Positions 7,245 to 14,871 of a stretch of 64,000 nucleotides of DNA are shown here, one piece after another (the stretch's first letter is position 1; each line of letters opens with the position of its first letter). Location: assembly GCF_000445475.1 (NCBI RefSeq), contig NZ_AUPZ01000002.1:62001-126000 (forward strand), given 5' to 3'. The position numbers and the translations under genes are program-made. Under the pieces are notes generated by a model. The model was not told the DNA's origin. It did not search any database and saw nothing but the letters and a program-made list of their open reading frames with translations. This DNA is from Sulfurimonas hongkongensis (GTDB lineage Bacteria > Campylobacterota > Campylobacteria > Campylobacterales > Sulfurimonadaceae).

Positions 7245-9371
7245 TTAATCTAAGATGGAGTTTACAATCATAGAAGTTCGCCACATACTCTTAGAGCCTT
7301 TAGTTTGGAGTTTTAGGTTAAGTTTTGTTTGCGGATAATTGTCTTTAAAGATATTAAAAAGAGACTCTATTTGGTCTTGAAGTCCAAAGTATAAAATATA
7401 GTTTTTTATACCCTTCTCTATAGTAGCTTGATCTCTTCTTTCTTCTATGGCCTTTTCAAGCTCAACCATATAACACCAACCATAGATGCCTGCAAGTGCT
7501 GAGCTTTTGGAGCTTACCTTTATATACTTTTCTAAAACTCTATTTAACCCTTTTATATTTGCATCTAGTGCAAACTCATTTGCAGTTGCTACTGCATCGT
7601 TATACTCTTTTTGAAGTTTTTTAGCATCTTGCGTGTTTTGTAGGTCTTCATTTAGAGCTAATATATTGTAGGCAGTAGTCATATCATCTTCTTTTATAGC
7701 TGCGTAAAACTTATGTCTGCACTCTATGCTTTTCATAAGCTTCTTTGCATCTAGAGAAAAGTCAGTAAAATCCACTAAAATTCTTAACATCTTGATAGCT
7801 TCATGGGTATTGTCTTGCTGGAGAAATTTTTGGCTCTTTATATAGAGTGAATCCCCGTAATTTATAAGTGCGCTATAGTCTGGGAGCTCTTTTAAAAATG
7901 AGTTTAGTTTTATAAGCTCAAATGCTACTTTAAAATCTTTTTGTCCTATAGCTATACGAAAGCGTTTATAAACTTCACTCTTTGCAAGTAGATCTTGGAT
8001 AAACTTCGTTTTTTGCGTCACACCCCTGTATGGAGCTAAAATTTCACGAGCCAACTCTGCACCATTTGGATCTATGGCATATCTTTTAGCCTCAGAAAAT
8101 GTTTTTTTCCAGTTTAGCTCAAGCGTCTTATATAGTTGAGAATCTTGGTAGTGAGGATGCTTTAGAGCTAAAGCATAGGCAAGGGGAAATTTTGACTCTT
8201 GTGCAAATTTTGCAAATTTATCAAACTCTTGATACTCTGAGATAATGGCTTTAATAGCAGAGTTTCTAGCTGGTATCTTTTGAAAATTCCCAAAAAGTGC
8301 AAGAGCCTTTTTTTTATCATTTTTCTCTAACGCCAACCTTGCTTTTTTTACCGTTGTATTCCAAATGGAGATAACAATTTGATAGGCTTTTGTGTAGGCT
8401 AGGAGTGGATTTTTTTCTACAATTTCTTGGATTTTTTTATAATTTTTTATCTTCAATAGCTTAGTTATACGTTCCTGTGATTCAAATATATCATAAATAA
8501 GTAGATTAGAATTCTCAGTTGCAACAATGAGCTGTGAAGTTTTTCCATCAAACTCAAGAGCTGTTATAGTAGATGATAATTTTATATATTTTCTTGACAA
8601 TATCTTGTAACTCTCAAGTTCGTAAACTATAACATAGCCTAACTCGGTTCCCAAAAAAAGAAAGACTCCATCTTGACTTGATGTTATACTCGATATGTCA
8701 TCATGAACACCTTCAAGCCTCTGAATAATTTTCCCTTTTTCATAATCCCAAACTATAGCAGTGTTTGCCTTATCTATACTAAAGAGTCTATTTTCGCTCA
8801 AGAAATGAACTTGTAAAACTGCTTCTTTATGTCCTATAAGTTTGCATTTTTTTGTCATAGTTATCATATTAAAAAGATAGATTTTTTTATCATAGCTCGC
8901 AGTTGCAGCCCACTGAGCATTTTTACTAAAGGCTAAATCATTGATGGCATCAGAATGGATGGGAAGTGTAAAAGCTACTCTTTTATTTATAATATCTATG
9001 GCGTATGATTTTCCATCATCACCACAACTAAACATATACTTAGAACTTGGATCTATTGCCACACAGTTAACTTCACCGCTATGCCTATCCATCTTTGCAA
9101 TAGCTCTTTTGCTCTTTGCATTATAAAGAAGCGACTCTTTTTTAGTAGAGCTTATAAGCGTAAAATATAAACCATTACCACTAAAGTCAAAGACTTGTCT
9201 CTTAAAACTACTATATTCTATAGCGCACTTAAACCCAGAGAGAGTTCTTAAACTCATAAGATCTAAAAATCTAATTACACTCTTGGCATCTACAACTAAG
9301 AGTTTGCCATCATCCATAAGTTTAACTCTTATGATGGCATCTTTTAGGCTTACTTCTTTTGTTGGCTTCAT
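7245..9371 (-). CDS. WD40-type beta-propeller with C-terminal helical repeats
   Basis: A 708-residue protein of unknown role. Residues 1 to about 297 look like a beta-propeller of WD40-like blades; visible blade patterns include HSGEVNCVAIDPSSKYMFSC, HSDAINDLAFSKNAQWAATA and GHKEAVLQVHF with NTAIVWDYEKG. Residues about 300-708 are almost wholly helical and TPR-like. No signal peptide or membrane segment is present, so it should be cytoplasmic. It starts one base after the ilvA stop and is probably cotranscribed with ilvA. It has a paralog at 46811-48907 with the same 297-residue propeller length; the best shared block is residues 404-550, with LAPY..VTQK and GQKDFKVAFEL matching LSPY..IPQK and KKQDFKTYFRL. 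A scaffold role is a guess. Confidence 0.85.
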   Translation of the reverse strand: MKPTKEVSLKDAIIRVKLMDDGKLLVVDAKSVIRFLDLMSLRTLSGFKCAIEYSSFKRQVFDFSGNGLYFTLISSTKKESLLYNAKSKRAIAKMDRHSGEVNCVAIDPSSKYMFSCGDDGKSYAIDIINKRVAFTLPIHSDAINDLAFSKNAQWAATASYDKKIYLFNMITMTKKCKLIGHKEAVLQVHFLSENRLFSIDKANTAIVWDYEKGKIIQRLEGVHDDISSITSSQDGVFLFLGTELGYVIVYELESYKILSRKYIKLSSTITALEFDGKTSQLIVATENSNLLIYDIFESQERITKLLKIKNYKKIQEIVEKNPLLAYTKAYQIVISIWNTTVKKARLALEKNDKKKALALFGNFQKIPARNSAIKAIISEYQEFDKFAKFAQESKFPLAYALALKHPHYQDSQLYKTLELNWKKTFSEAKRYAIDPNGAELAREILAPYRGVTQKTKFIQDLLAKSEVYKRFRIAIGQKDFKVAFELIKLNSFLKELPDYSALINYGDSLYIKSQKFLQQDNTHEAIKMLRILVDFTDFSLDAKKLMKSIECRHKFYAAIKEDDMTTAYNILALNEDLQNTQDAKKLQKEYNDAVATANEFALDANIKGLNRVLEKYIKVSSKSSALAGIYGWCYMVELEKAIEERRDQATIEKGIKNYILYFGLQDQIESLFNIFKDNYPQTKLNLKLQTKGSKSMWRTSMIVNSILD

Positions 9372-9372
9372 G

Positions 9373-10578
9373 CTAATGATCTCTTAAGTACCCCTCAGCT
9401 CTTAACTTATCTTCTATCTCTTGTTGATGTGCTTGACCTTTTGTCTCCATGTGAACAGTAACATTCGCATCTCCATAATCAAGTGAAATCGAAGTTCGAT
9501 CATAGGCAATATGAACAATGTTTGCATTTAACTCTTTTAGTATCTCTGTAAAGTGCATAAGAGAGCCTGGTTTATCTATAAGAGTAACAGTTAGCTTCAT
9601 CTTTCTGCCAGACTTTAAAAGACCTTTTTCGATAATTACAGACAAAAGTGTAACATCCATATTTCCGCCACTTAGAACTAGGGCCACTTTTTTTCCCTTT
9701 AGATGGTCAAGCTTGTTATGAATAACAGCGGCTACAGTTGCAGCTCCAGCACCCTCAACTACGAGCTTTTGTTTCTCAAGTAAAGCTAAAATAGCACTAG
9801 CAATCTCTGCATCATCCACACTAACAAAACGATCTACACTCTTTAGTGCATATGCAAGCGTGATTGAAGAAGTGTCTCTAACTGCGATCCCATCAGCAAT
9901 AGTTCTAACACTAAGAGAATCAACAGCTTTTTTAAGCTCAAATGAGTCTTTAAAAGCAGGTGCACCTTTTGCGCTAACGCCTATAACTTCTATGTTAGGA
10001 TTTATACTCTTTATGGCAGTAGCCATTCCAGCAATAAGACCGCCACCACCAACTGGGATGACTACTGCATCTAACTCTTTGCAAGATTCAAGTATCTCTA
10101 GCGCTAGTGTGCCTTGACCTGCCATCACATCTTCATCTTCAAAAGGGTGTACAAAAGTCAGAGAATTTTTTTGCCCAAACTCTTTCGCATAGGCATAAGC
10201 TTCATCATAGTTAGAACCTGCCAAAATCACCTCTGCACCATAGAGCTTTACACCATCTATCTTTGTTAAGGGAGTAGAGTCTGGCATCACAATAACTGCT
10301 CTAATACCAAACTTTGAGGCGCTAAGAGCCACGCCTTGAGCGTGATTTCCAGCGCTTGCAGCTATAACACCACAATCTTTTTGAGCCTCTGTGAGTGAGG
10401 CTATCTTGTTATAGGCACCTCTAATCTTAAAAGCACCAGTTATTTGAAGGTTCTCTTTTTTTAGGTAAATCTCCATCGATGATATCTTACTTAGATGTGG
10501 AGCGTATGAAAATGGAGTTTGTGATATAACCTCCGCTATTGTCTCTTTTGCTTTATTAATCTTATCTAAATCTAACAA
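9373..10578 (-). CDS. ilvA: Threonine ammonia-lyase with ACT domain
   Basis: PLP enzyme that deaminates threonine to 2-oxobutyrate, the entry into isoleucine synthesis. The 401-residue protein has the PLP lysine K51 in GAFKIRGAYN, the substrate loop ASAGNHAQGVA, the phosphate-binding GGGGLIAG and the C-terminal GAGAATVAA. From about residue 325 there is a single ACT domain (KMKLTVTLIDKPGSLMHFTEILKEL), as in the shorter, roughly 400-residue subgroup rather than the 514-residue E. coli IlvA. The start is a TTG at 10578 with AAGG upstream. It lies 5 bases after the CoA-binding gene and one base before the propeller gene. The nearby ilvBN operon supports a biosynthetic role. Confidence 0.92.
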   Translation of the reverse strand: MLDLDKINKAKETIAEVISQTPFSYAPHLSKISSMEIYLKKENLQITGAFKIRGAYNKIASLTEAQKDCGVIAASAGNHAQGVALSASKFGIRAVIVMPDSTPLTKIDGVKLYGAEVILAGSNYDEAYAYAKEFGQKNSLTFVHPFEDEDVMAGQGTLALEILESCKELDAVVIPVGGGGLIAGMATAIKSINPNIEVIGVSAKGAPAFKDSFELKKAVDSLSVRTIADGIAVRDTSSITLAYALKSVDRFVSVDDAEIASAILALLEKQKLVVEGAGAATVAAVIHNKLDHLKGKKVALVLSGGNMDVTLLSVIIEKGLLKSGRKMKLTVTLIDKPGSLMHFTEILKELNANIVHIAYDRTSISLDYGDANVTVHMETKGQAHQQEIEDKLRAEGYLRDH

Positions 10579-10583
10579 CTTGT

Positions 10584-11015
10584 CTAACCTTCCAATGCTT
10601 TATGCTCTACCATCGTACATAGATTTTGTACAACTCTCATCCCTGTGTCTTTAGCTCTTTGTGCAGCCTCATTATTTACAATACCAATCTGCGACCAAAA
10701 AACTTTAATATCGCCTCTTTGAATGCACGCATCAGCTACATCATCTAGTGCTTTTGGTTTTCTAAAAATATCTACCATATCTACTTCAAACGGTATCTCT
10801 TTTAGTGATCTATATACTTTTTCTCCAAGTATAGTCTCTTCTTTTGGGTAGATGGGGACTATCTTATAACCAGACTCTTTAAGATAAGCTGCAACTCTAT
10901 GACTAGCCTTGCTCTCATCTGGAGATAGACCTACAACAGCAATAGTTTTTATCTCTTTAAAAATCTCTTGTATCTCTTTTTTATTTGAATTTACTGAGGG
11001 GAATTCGCACTCCAT
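10584..11015 (-). CDS. CoA-binding domain protein (YccU-like)
   Basis: A 143-residue single-domain Rossmann protein of the CoA_binding_2 type. The glycine motif KTIAVVGLSPDESKASHRVA and IVPIYPKEETILGEKVYRSL are the characteristic nucleotide-binding segments; VFWSQIGIVNNEAAQRAKD and CTMVEHK at the end also fit YccU-type proteins. This family resembles the CoA-binding part of succinyl-CoA synthetase but has no partner ligase domain and its function is not established. It begins the transcript that includes ilvA and the 708-residue propeller protein. Confidence 0.8.
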   Translation of the reverse strand: MECEFPSVNSNKKEIQEIFKEIKTIAVVGLSPDESKASHRVAAYLKESGYKIVPIYPKEETILGEKVYRSLKEIPFEVDMVDIFRKPKALDDVADACIQRGDIKVFWSQIGIVNNEAAQRAKDTGMRVVQNLCTMVEHKALEG

Positions 11016-11053
11016 TATAATCTCCTTGAAATAAAGTATATATTAAAGATGCG

Positions 11054-11059
11054 ATTATA
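11054..11059 (-). promoter_or_regulatory. -10 box of the CoA-binding/ilvA transcript
   Basis: Minus strand reads TCGATATAATCGC. The box stands about 38 bases before the ATG at 11015. The same GATATAATCGC core occurs before accD at 45654-45659. Confidence 0.45.
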
Positions 11060-11060
11060 T

Positions 11061-11243
11061 CGAAATTTAGCCGTGTTAGTTTATGCTGTGTAAAAAAACA
11101 TCTAGCATTTCTAAGAGAGGCGTTGCTTAAAGTTGCTATGTCTTTTAGAAGTGATGCTTCAGCTTCGCCCTATACTACTTTAAAATCAAAATAGAATTTG
11201 TAAGCCCTATCTACGAGGTTGAAATCTAGCTTCTTAAAGGTGG
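11061..11243 (-). other. Intergenic region with coding-like remnant
   Basis: Between the NicO-type gene and the CoA-binding gene. Read on the minus strand in one frame it gives a run of about 60 codons with one amber stop, including GEAEASLLKDIATLSNASL and RNARCFF, before it meets the promoter. There is no start codon with a ribosome-binding site, so it is not called as a gene. It may be a gene relic or an interspersed repeat. Confidence 0.35.
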
Positions 11244-12680
11244 CTAGGTTGAGAAAAAAAGCACAATTCCTAAGATGAAGATTAGTGCAAGTGAGAGATA
11301 CTCTAGTATAAGCTGGATTTTTGTATGTTTTTGTGAGGTTTTTTTACGCACACTTACACTTACGATGGCTGAGAGAAAGATTATAGTGCTCATTCCTAAA
11401 CTCATCACAAAAGCTGATAAAAATCCTAAAAAGTACATCCCCATAGAGAGTGAAAAGATAAAAATAGTTACAGTCCCCGGACAAGGAATGATTCCAGCAG
11501 AGATTATAAGTGCTAAGTCCGTAGAGTTTTGATCTACTTTACATGAGCCACAACCACAATTTGATTCGTGAGGTGTTGTACTAAAACTCATGCTGTTTTT
11601 TTTAACTCTATAAGCTTTTAGTTTTTTATATAACAGATATAGAGCTATTGAGATGATAACAAAAGCGGAGACCTTTGTAGTTAACATAATGGTGTTTTGC
11701 ATAAACTGAGCCAAAAAAGTCTCTACAACAAAGTAGATAAATAGAGTAAGCAAAAAGGCTGAAAAAGTATGCACAACTCCGATGGCAAGAGAGATAAAAA
11801 ATGCTTTCGTGTAAGACCTCTCATTTGAGAGAAAGTAGCTCGCTACAAGTGTTTTTCCATGCCCTGGACCTATGGCGTGAACAACTCCATAAACATAAGC
11901 AAATAGTAAAATAAGCAGATATGTCAAAGGTTTTTTATTCTCTTGTGCATCTTTAAAAAGTGACTTTAATTTCTCTATGGTTTTAAGCAGAAGATTTTCT
12001 TGTGTAGTTGGTTCATCTTGTTTTTGGGTTTTTTCTTGCTGTACTGGTTCGTCAGTTATAACTACATCCTCTTTTAAAATAGTTCCAGACTCTGTCTTTG
12101 TCTCTACTGTTGTTGGAACTTCCTCAAAAGGCTCAAAACGAAAATGTACTGCCGCACTAAAGAGATAAAGATTTTTAAGAAAATCAAAATCCTCTGCTTC
12201 TACTTCTACATCATCCACTATAAAACTAAAAAAAGCCTCATCATCTTCAAACAAAAAAGATATAGTATGTTTGTTTTTAATATCTATATCAACAAAGATA
12301 TTAAACCCAAAAAGAAGTCTGTTATCTACTACTTCTATAGTAAAATCGCCATATGTCGCATCTATAATGTTTTCATGATCACTATCTCCATACTTTATAA
12401 GTGTGAGCATATCTTTAGCTAAAAGATAGTCAAGTTTTATCTCTAAAACCTTCTCAAGCTCTTCTTTATCTAAGATAAGATTTTTATTTTTATCGTAGTT
12501 GTGAGTTAGCTCCGAGGTATACGCATCAGAGAAGTGCCACATTACTTCTATTTTTTTAAGTTTGTTATTTTCTATAGGAAGTCTCAACCCAACATCTGCA
12601 GTGGGAATCATAAATGAGCATGTAGCACAAGAGTACAAGAGAGCTTGCGTTAAAAGAATATAAAAGAGGATTTTTTTCAT
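11244..12680 (-). CDS. DUF1007-like domain fused to NicO-type nickel/cobalt transporter
   Basis: A 478-residue membrane protein likely to move nickel or cobalt, or to secure metal supply at the envelope. It begins with a signal peptide (about 1-21, LLTQALLYSCATCSF). Residues about 25-190 form a periplasmic domain resembling DUF1007 (KKIEVMWHFSDAYTSELT, NKNLILDKEELEKV). A charged linker rich in T, E, Q and K (about 195-235) leads to a membrane part with about six helices. The NicO-type signature VVHAIGPGHGKTLVASYFL begins it, and LIISAGIIPCPGTVTIFIF begins the second half. A cytoplasmic-loop CGCGSC near residue 370 may bind metal. It follows the methyltransferase gene by 23 bases. Export or import cannot be told. 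Confidence 0.75.
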   Translation of the reverse strand: MKKILFYILLTQALLYSCATCSFMIPTADVGLRLPIENNKLKKIEVMWHFSDAYTSELTHNYDKNKNLILDKEELEKVLEIKLDYLLAKDMLTLIKYGDSDHENIIDATYGDFTIEVVDNRLLFGFNIFVDIDIKNKHTISFLFEDDEAFFSFIVDDVEVEAEDFDFLKNLYLFSAAVHFRFEPFEEVPTTVETKTESGTILKEDVVITDEPVQQEKTQKQDEPTTQENLLLKTIEKLKSLFKDAQENKKPLTYLLILLFAYVYGVVHAIGPGHGKTLVASYFLSNERSYTKAFFISLAIGVVHTFSAFLLTLFIYFVVETFLAQFMQNTIMLTTKVSAFVIISIALYLLYKKLKAYRVKKNSMSFSTTPHESNCGCGSCKVDQNSTDLALIISAGIIPCPGTVTIFIFSLSMGMYFLGFLSAFVMSLGMSTIIFLSAIVSVSVRKKTSQKHTKIQLILEYLSLALIFILGIVLFFST

Positions 12681-12703
12681 ATAGTTATTGTATCTATAAA
12701 AAG

Positions 12704-13297
12704 TTACTTTATAGCAGTAAGCAAGAAAACACCATACTCTTGTTGTGGCTTTTTAATCTTATTTACTTGTGAAATTTCTATATCCTTAAATCCACAATTT
12801 GAGGCAATTTTTCGCAGTTTTTTTGTATCAAAACCAAAATGAAACACTCCACTATTATCTGAATGAAAGCTACCATCTTCTAGTTCAAGGTCAGCAATAG
12901 CTATAAATCCATCGTCTTGTATATTTGAATGAATTGTAGAAAAAAATAGATGCAAATCCTCTATATGATGCAGAGTCATAGAGCTTATAAGCCCATCAAA
13001 ACTTCTTTGCAGTGGTGTTTTTATGATGTCTTGATGCACTGGTTCAATACTAAGTTCAGAACTGTTTTTAGCGACAAGCTCCTCTAACATACTAAATGAG
13101 GTATCAACACCATAAACTTTTTTAACATGCCCAGCTATCTCAAAACCCAAAAGCCCAGTTCCAGTTCCAAAGTCTAAGAGCTCCATCTCAGAATGCAGAG
13201 CAAATCTTTCTAAAATAGCACCACCAATAGTTTTTGTGTTGGTATTACTTTTGTTATCCCAATCTTTAGCTTTATCTTTAAAGTTGTCGTGTTGCAT
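12704..13297 (-). CDS. Class I SAM-dependent methyltransferase
   Basis: A 197-residue protein with the Rossmann SAM-binding motif LLDFGTGTGLLGFEIA (motif I), the acidic residue ending strand 2 in VYGVDTSFSMLEEL, and FDGLISSMTLHHIED (motif IV with the conserved HH seen in UbiE-like enzymes). The substrate cannot be read from the sequence. It is the first gene of a two-gene transcript with the metal transporter; a TATAAT -10 box stands about 25 bases upstream. Confidence 0.85.
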   Translation of the reverse strand: MQHDNFKDKAKDWDNKSNTNTKTIGGAILERFALHSEMELLDFGTGTGLLGFEIAGHVKKVYGVDTSFSMLEELVAKNSSELSIEPVHQDIIKTPLQRSFDGLISSMTLHHIEDLHLFFSTIHSNIQDDGFIAIADLELEDGSFHSDNSGVFHFGFDTKKLRKIASNCGFKDIEISQVNKIKKPQQEYGVFLLTAIK

Positions 13298-13321
13298 CTA
13301 CATCCCTATATTTGTTAAAAA

Positions 13322-13327
13322 ATTATA
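13322..13327 (-). promoter_or_regulatory. -10 box of the methyltransferase/transporter transcript
   Basis: Minus strand GGTATAATTTTTTAAC. The divergent thioredoxin-like gene has a nearly identical box, GGTATAATTTTTTGAT, at 13446-13451. Confidence 0.5.
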
Positions 13328-13445
13328 CCAGCACTTTAGTAAATTCAAGTACTTAAGTCTATAAAAAAAGAGTTCTAATACCCTTTTTTAAGAATATAGA
13401 ATTCTCCAAGTTTGTGATTTTCAGCAATATTTTTGAAAGTGGTGG

Positions 13446-13451
13446 TATAAT
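13446..13451 (+). promoter_or_regulatory. -10 box of the thioredoxin-like gene
   Basis: TATAAT preceded by TGG, 43 bases before the ATG at 13494. A GAAGGA ribosome-binding site precedes the start codon. Confidence 0.5.
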
Positions 13452-13493
13452 TTTTTGATATAAATCAAAATCTCAATATCTTGAAGGATAAAA

Positions 13494-13898
13494 ATGAAAT
13501 ATATAGTTTTAACTCTACTTTTGATCTCTTCACTTTGGAGTGTGGAACTTGGCTGGTCAGACGACTATGAAGCATCACTTAAAGTTGCACAAAAAGAGAA
13601 CAAAAACCTCTACATTTTGATAACTTCATCAACTTGTGGGTGGTGCAAAAAGTTTAAAAACACAACCTTACAAGATAAAGAAGTCTTAAAAATGTTAAAT
13701 GAAAAATATATCTTAGTTCACTTAGATAGAGATATAGATGATTTTCCATCTTGGATGAAGGTAAAAAGTGTCCCAAGACACTACTTTGTAACTGCAAAAG
13801 GTAAAGAGATTTTTACATTTTTAGGTTATTGGGACTCTTTAGACTTTAAATCATTTTTAGGCGATGTTGAAGAGAAGATTAAACAAGACATAAAGTAA
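13494..13898 (+). CDS. Periplasmic thioredoxin-fold protein
   Basis: A 134-residue protein with a signal peptide (KYIVLTLLLISSLWSVELG, cleavage near residue 18) and a thioredoxin-like domain of the SoxW/thioredoxin_7 kind. The active-site motif STCGWCKKF has cysteines C48 and C51; a cis-proline segment follows in KVKSVPRHYFV. It starts with a DUF255-like helix (DDYEASLKVAQKENKNLYI). It probably reduces or isomerises disulfides on exported proteins such as c-type cytochromes. It stands alone: its neighbours are divergent on the left and separated by a long gap on the right. No dedicated partner such as DsbD is in the window. Confidence 0.85.
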   Translation: MKYIVLTLLLISSLWSVELGWSDDYEASLKVAQKENKNLYILITSSTCGWCKKFKNTTLQDKEVLKMLNEKYILVHLDRDIDDFPSWMKVKSVPRHYFVTAKGKEIFTFLGYWDSLDFKSFLGDVEEKIKQDIK

Positions 13899-13931
13899 GT
13901 ATATATAAATTCGCCAATTCAAAAAAACAAA

Positions 13932-13969
13932 GCATCATCTCTTATAAAATATTTTATAAGAGATGATGC
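13932..13969. repeat. Perfect 38-bp palindrome
   Basis: The 19-base arm gcatcatctcttataaaat at 13932-13950 is followed at once by its exact reverse complement at 13951-13969. It lies 33 bases after the thioredoxin-like gene. On the minus strand it is followed by a T-rich run (TTTGTTTTTTT), as in a terminator, but no gene on that strand reads into it; on the plus strand no T-run follows. It may be a terminator for the thioredoxin-like gene or a protein-binding site. Confidence 0.7.
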
Positions 13970-14173
13970 AACTACCACAATAATATAAAATCTCCCTATT
14001 AAACTTCACTAAATTTAGATTTTATTTAATCCTTTTTCTATTAAGCATGCTCATTTAAGTTAAAAGCAAGAGAAAAAGCAATAAACTTACTTACTCGAAA
14101 GTAAGTTTATTTACTGTTCCTATGAATATCAGAAAAAAACTGTACGAATATCAACACCAAAAGAAGTAAAAGT
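13970..14173. other. Gene-free part of the 13.9-14.2 kb gap
   Basis: Apart from the palindrome before it and the operator-like inverted repeat within it, this AT-rich stretch holds only a 15-codon ORF at 14122-14169 with no ribosome-binding site. I see no RNA gene and no clear -10 box. Confidence 0.5.
14080..14111. promoter_or_regulatory. Likely TetR-family operator
   Basis: A perfect inverted repeat: aataaacttactt at 14080-14092, spacer actcga, and aagtaagtttatt at 14099-14111. The core ACTTACT...AGTAAGT resembles operators bound by many TetR-family repressors. It is 152 bases upstream of the tetR-type gene that opens the efflux operon, so autoregulation is a reasonable inference. A plain stem-loop is the alternative. 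Confidence 0.55.
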
Positions 14174-14263
14174 ATGAAAACAAAAAAAATGTCAGCTTTG
14201 CAAAAAAGCATAAACTATACAAAAACAATAGAGTCCTTTATAAAACAAGCAGAGAGTTTATAA
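14174..14263 (+). CDS. Candidate 29-residue small protein coupled to the TetR gene
   Basis: A short ORF beginning ATG at 14174 with AAGAAG upstream and ending at TAA 14261-14263, which overlaps the regulator's ATG (TAATG). The peptide, starting MKTKKMSALQKSINY, is basic at the N-terminus and could form an amphipathic helix. The exact stop/start overlap resembles coupled genes elsewhere in this window. It may be a leader ORF that sets translation of the regulator, a real small protein, or chance in AT-rich DNA. Confidence 0.35.
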   Translation: MKTKKMSALQKSINYTKTIESFIKQAESL

Positions 14264-14871
14264 TGGCTAAAAAATCAAAAAAAGAGTTAATTTTAACAAC
14301 TGCTATAACAAACTTTTCAAAATATGGTTATGAAAATACAAATTTAGATCTGATTGCTAAAGAGTGTGATATTACCAAACCTGCTATCTATTATCATTAC
14401 AAAGATAAAGCAGCACTATATGAGGCTGTTGTTTGCTCCCAGTTTTCAAAACTTGCTCAAATTATTGAAAAAAATACCTTAGAGGGTGATGCTAAAGATA
14501 AGCTTTACAACTATATCAATACCTTTGGCTCCTTTCTTATCTCAAATCCAACTTTTAGCTCCATCTTTGCAAGAGAGATAGCAAGTACAGCAGCAACGCT
14601 TCCAGATAAATGTGCAGTATTTCTCTCCCGTACTCTTGCAAGATTGATACTCATCTTAGAGCAAGGTGAAGATGAAAAAGTATTTGAAAAAGAGAATCCC
14701 TTTATGATTCAGATGATGATTGTCTCAACACTTACTTCTTACAACACCACAAAACCACTTAGAGAGAGGATATTTTCTGTGCTTGAAGATAAAAGCAAAC
14801 TTCCTGAGATTGAGTTTGAAAACATAGTTGAATCTCTCTCTAAAAAAATCATAAAAGGATTACTATGTTAA
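14263..14871 (+). CDS. TetR/AcrR-family transcriptional regulator
   Basis: A 202-residue repressor-type protein. The N-terminal HTH is clear (about residues 10-56, with NLDLIAKECDITKPAIYYHY and KDKAALYEAV); the C-terminal ligand domain is divergent, as usual. It overlaps the next gene, the TolC-like outer membrane protein, by 7 bases, so it is the first gene of a four-gene efflux operon. By analogy with AcrR-type regulators it should repress the operon until an effluxed compound binds. The inverted repeat at 14080-14111 is the likely target. Confidence 0.88.
   Translation: MAKKSKKELILTTAITNFSKYGYENTNLDLIAKECDITKPAIYYHYKDKAALYEAVVCSQFSKLAQIIEKNTLEGDAKDKLYNYINTFGSFLISNPTFSSIFAREIASTAATLPDKCAVFLSRTLARLILILEQGEDEKVFEKENPFMIQMMIVSTLTSYNTTKPLRERIFSVLEDKSKLPEIEFENIVESLSKKIIKGLLC

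Noticed and set aside
12144-12422. A 92-codon plus-strand frame within the metal transporter gene
   Set aside because: Low-complexity Lys/Ile/Tyr-rich translation typical of AT-rich antisense DNA.
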